Shown here piece after piece: positions 4,845 through 6,342 of a DNA stretch of 6,342 nucleotides (the first letter of the stretch is position 1; each line of letters begins with the position of its first letter). The position numbers were made by a program, and so were the translations under genes. Source of the stretch: Bacteroidota bacterium (GTDB lineage Bacteria; Bacteroidota; Bacteroidia; Bacteroidales; 4484-276). The notes beneath the pieces are model-generated. The model did no database searches and was not told the DNA's origin. It worked only from the letters and a program-made list of their open reading frames with translations. The stretch is from NCBI GenBank assembly GCA_013203545.1, contig JABMQA010001370.1, positions 1-6,342 on the forward strand. The letters run 5' to 3'.

Positions 4845-6342
4845 TTCCAGCTATTATTGGACAGATCAATATCGAAATATTGTTCATTTATAATCCGTAC
4901 GGATACAATTTCTTCATCAGTTTTAATTTCAAAAGTATGGGATTTTCTGTCGGGTTTCCAAACCGAAACATCCTTTCTTATATTTTGAATTTCACCATTT
5001 TTATATTCAATCCGCAAGCTAAAAGGTGTGGGGTACGGACCTTTTTTCAGGATGGTGGCCATGTAACCATCTTCAGATTTATCGAAAGATGCCAATGCCA
5101 GGTCAACGAAACCAAATTCGAATATCCATGGTTTGATGAGCCAGGCAAGGTCTTCTCCCGTATCGTCGATGAAGGTGAATAACAGGTCGTGTGGGATAGG
5201 GTGTTTTCCCTTCCAGTGATTGATGAACGCATGAAGTGCATGGCTGAATTTTTCTTCACCCAGGTAATCATTCAGGATCTTAAAAAATGTTGCGGCTTTC
5301 GGATAGGAGTTTCCATAATAAACCGGGCTTTTTAGGTATTCGGAGCTCACAAAAATGGGCACATCATTATCATCACCGGCATAAGCCCGGAATGCACTGG
5401 AAAAGTAAAATCCCGAAAAGGGTAAGGAATCCAGCGCTGATGCAATAATGGATTCGCCATAGCTGGTGAGGCCCTCATCCATCCATGCATATTTGGTTTC
5501 GTTCATACCCGTATAAAATGGAAAGTAGCTGTGAAAAATTTCATGCGACGTCAATTTAATGGTTTCGGAGATGCTGCCTGTTGAAATATCATTCACCATC
5601 ATCGGGTATTCCATTTCGCTCAAACCATTAAACACAGTCATTTTCGGATATGGAAAAGCAACTGCAGGGAACTGAAAGCTCATGTATTCGATGGCATCAC
5701 GGGCAATTTGGGCAACCTGGTAGAAATCCGTTGAATTCCTGTTATATGCCGCATCGATAAATACCCGCCGGCCGGTCTCCCGGTTTACCTGCAAACCTGA
5801 TCCATCCCACAAATAGTGATCACTTGTACCAAACGCAAAATCGCTCACATTTTCAGCGTTGAATTTCCATATATTTTGGGAATTTCTTTTTGTCAGGTTT
5901 CCCGATAACAGATCGGAAGCCCCGATAATATGAACAATATCATCAGATAAATGAGCTGCTTTATAACGTTCATAAACCTTTTCGGAAAGTACTTCGCCGG
6001 GATTTTGTAACTCCCCCGTTGCCCAAACAAACCAATTTTCAGGTACCCGGATGGTGACGTCAAAATTCCCGAAATCATTGTAAAATTCCGGTGTGCCTGT
6101 ATATTTCGAATCATCCCATCCATCGATATCATCATACACGGCAATGCGAGGGAAAAAATAGGCCACGAAAAATGTACCTGGGTCAACCATGCCTTCCCTC
6201 AGGTGGGAGTTTGCGTTCAGGATATAATCCCAGGAAACGGATAACTCGGATTTACCACCCGGAGGTATGGGCTTCGGAAGGTAAATAATAAAATCGTTGT
6301 GGATATATCTGATGTCAGGGCCGGATGGGGATACATCCAGAT
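4841..6342 (-). CDS. M1-family zinc metallopeptidase (5' partial)
   Basis: The frame stays open to the window edge: 50 further codons, reading ...GKSELSVSWDYI..., precede the ATG at 6190. That ATG is therefore internal and about 499 residues are visible. Counting from that ATG, residues 1-150 finish the N-terminal M1 beta domain (PRIAVYDD, then an EFYNDFGNFDVTI strand). The gluzincin zinc site is HEIFH at 216-220 (H216, H220, catalytic E217), with the third ligand E239 exactly 18 residues on. Y296 (YPKAATFF) corresponds to the transition-state tyrosine of the YEKG motif. The substrate-binding GAMEN motif is altered to SEMEYP (191-196). A short helical region and a beta-sandwich (about 365-449) follow. 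The protein is probably exported, as its relatives are, but the signal peptide would lie outside the window. The substrate is unknown. It overlaps xerD downstream by 4 bp. Confidence 0.9.
   Translation of the reverse strand, partial: LDVSPSGPDIRYIHNDFIIYLPKPIPPGGKSELSVSWDYILNANSHLREGMVDPGTFFVAYFFPRIAVYDDIDGWDDSKYTGTPEFYNDFGNFDVTIRVPENWFVWATGELQNPGEVLSEKVYERYKAAHLSDDIVHIIGASDLLSGNLTKRNSQNIWKFNAENVSDFAFGTSDHYLWDGSGLQVNRETGRRVFIDAAYNRNSTDFYQVAQIARDAIEYMSFQFPAVAFPYPKMTVFNGLSEMEYPMMVNDISTGSISETIKLTSHEIFHSYFPFYTGMNETKYAWMDEGLTSYGESIIASALDSLPFSGFYFSSAFRAYAGDDNDVPIFVSSEYLKSPVYYGNSYPKAATFFKILNDYLGEEKFSHALHAFINHWKGKHPIPHDLLFTFIDDTGEDLAWLIKPWIFEFGFVDLALASFDKSEDGYMATILKKGPYPTPFSLRIEYKNGEIQNIRKDVSVWKPDRKSHTFEIKTDEEIVSVRIINEQYFDIDLSNNSWK

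Noticed and set aside
6188..6190. ATG at 6190 as start of the M1 peptidase
   Set aside because: Fifty in-frame codons without a stop precede it up to the edge, and their translation continues the M1 N-terminal beta domain.

Overview
The window looks like a chromosomal segment from a member of the Bacteroidota, probably Bacteroidales-like. The genes have moderate to low GC. The visible starts lack Shine-Dalgarno sequences and instead sit behind A/T-rich leaders. The gene types (a large AsmA-like protein, a secreted-type M1 peptidase with a C-terminal beta domain, XerD) are also typical of that phylum. The phylum assignment is inference from these traits, not from a marker gene.

Layout: positions 1-3591 hold three rightward genes. 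They are the 3' part of an AsmA-family envelope protein gene (5' end outside the window), a classical short-chain dehydrogenase/reductase, and a small, very acidic cytosolic-looking protein with an apparent internal duplication. Gaps are 83 and 22 bp, so the SDR and acidic genes are probably cotranscribed. Positions 4841-6342 and 3930-4844 hold two leftward genes: an M1-family metallopeptidase (5' end outside the window), then the tyrosine recombinase XerD, joined by a 4-bp ATGA overlap. The two groups converge on a spacer at 3592-3929. There is no obvious pathway link between them. AsmA-like and M1 proteins act in the envelope, whereas XerD acts on chromosome dimers.

The convergent spacer is the most structured part of the window. 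It contains a 147-bp imperfect palindrome (3645-3791) built from two REP-like GC hairpins in inverted orientation around a perfect 19-bp inverted repeat. It also contains a separate RNA-like structure (3876-3945) with an 11-bp closing stem, an internal hairpin with a GCGA tetraloop and a T9 tail. This second structure is either a terminator with an elaborate loop or a short non-coding RNA. The AsmA-like protein ends in about 150 residues of uninterrupted 11-residue (hendecad) repeats.

No tRNA, rRNA, CRISPR array or intact transposase was seen. I found no complete new multigene system. The best leads are the hendecad tail, the REP-like palindrome and the candidate small RNA.
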